This document shows, one piece after another, positions 63,860 through 64,000 of a stretch of DNA of 64,000 bases; within the stretch, counting starts at the first letter, position 1, and the number at the start of each line of letters is the position of its first letter. The notes below the pieces were generated by a model. The model was not told the origin of the DNA, did no database searches, and worked only from the letters and a program-made list of their open reading frames with translations. The DNA lies in the NCBI GenBank assembly GCA_963708795.1, contig CAVPUH010000001.1, positions 1 to 64,000 of the forward strand, given 5' to 3'. Source of the DNA: DAIQRJ01 sp963708795 (GTDB taxonomy: Bacteria > Actinomycetota > Actinomycetes > Propionibacteriales > DAIQRJ01). The translations under genes were made by a program, and so were the position numbers.

Positions 63860-64000
63860 GTGAGCGCTGCCGGTGGCCTGAAGCCAATTCGTCGCAACCG
63901 GTGGCGGCGACTCCCGGTTTGGCGGCCCGACCACGGCACGGTGCGCGTCGGCATCGGTCTGGTCGTCTTCGGTCTGACGTCCTACGTGTACTTGACCGTT
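63860..64000 (+). CDS. Partial membrane protein, cut by the window edge; possibly a polysaccharide flippase
   Basis: A GTG at 63860 has GGAGG five bases upstream. The protein reads VSAAGGLKPIRRNRWRRL, then PVWRPDHGTVRVGIGLVVFG and LTSYVYLTV before the sequence ends. A basic cytoplasmic start followed by a hydrophobic helix opens many lipopolysaccharide-flippase-like proteins of actinobacteria, but 47 residues cannot settle that. No other feature is visible. Confidence 0.5.
   Translation, partial: MSAAGGLKPIRRNRWRRLPVWRPDHGTVRVGIGLVVFGLTSYVYLTV

Noticed and set aside
63314..63934. A 206-residue minus-strand ORF beside the integrase remnant
   Set aside because: It has no recognisable domain, overlaps the next gene's ribosome site and start, and is in a different frame from the integrase fragment.

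Overview
The window is a very GC-rich chromosomal segment from an actinobacterium. From about 9.2 kb to the right end, gene order follows a conserved actinomycete block equivalent, from memory of gene order, to Mycobacterium tuberculosis Rv3644c-Rv3683: TAP-like hydrolase, ricT, holB, tmk, topA, DUF1998 helicase, the tadE/DUF4244/tadC/tadB/tadA/ssd pilus locus, acs, holin-like protein, ephE-like protein, NUDIX, nth, crp, MBL/RidA/DUF4177, two Get3-like ATPases, a ponA2-like PBP and a metallophosphoesterase. The MFS-thymidylate kinase fusion, F420-type enzymes and many GTG starts with GTGA/ATGA start-stop overlaps fit this. I cannot name the genus.

Region 1 (1-6.1 kb) carries a partial unknown protein, Fe/Mn superoxide dismutase, a TetR regulator, an NDP-forming acyl-CoA synthetase and two tandem D-Ala-D-Ala carboxypeptidases (peptidase S13). 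Every gene here contains one or more frameshifts, and the second carboxypeptidase ends abruptly inside its SxxK motif. Region 2 (6.1-9.2 kb) is a decayed integrative element (rep, two excisionase-like genes, tyrosine integrase) abutting tRNA-Thr(CGT). The hard junction at about 6.1 kb may be a biological deletion or an assembly join.

Region 3 (9.3-31.6 kb) is DNA-replication housekeeping on the minus strand: DedA, TAP-like lipoprotein hydrolase, ricT, holB, MFS-tmk, CYTH-CHAD and topA. It is interrupted at 12.7-16.9 kb by an accessory island (VOC protein, a GntR / ankyrin-lipoprotein / PLP-enzyme operon, a GNAT protein), then followed by a GH92 glycosidase, a HEAT protein, a methyltransferase and a proton-pumping pyrophosphatase. 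Region 4 (31.8-37.8 kb) holds a DUF1998 helicase, an XRE-cupin regulator divergent from a thioredoxin-reductase-like flavoprotein, and nanK-nanE.

Region 5 (37.8-43.5 kb) is the Tad/Flp-type locus. The long intergenic region beyond ssd can fold into a long-range closing stem ending in a terminator hairpin, in the position where mycobacteria and Streptomyces carry 6S-like RNAs (Ms1, scr3559). Crp-like palindromes lie beside this RNA and upstream of the second tad transcription unit, and a crp gene sits at 53.9 kb. Region 6 (43.6-63.0 kb) contains methyltransferase, TetR/deazaflavin-nitroreductase pair with tandem operators, acs, an LLM oxidoreductase, an rRNA/tRNA methyltransferase, base-excision and nucleotide-cleaning genes, crp, and the Get3-like pair with the PBP. 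Region 7 (63.1-64 kb) is tRNA-Pro(CGG), an integrase remnant and the start of a membrane protein.

Single-base indels recur through the window, several in G/C homopolymers, so most broken genes are probably sequence errors rather than real pseudogenes. I mark the places and the reading that restores each protein.
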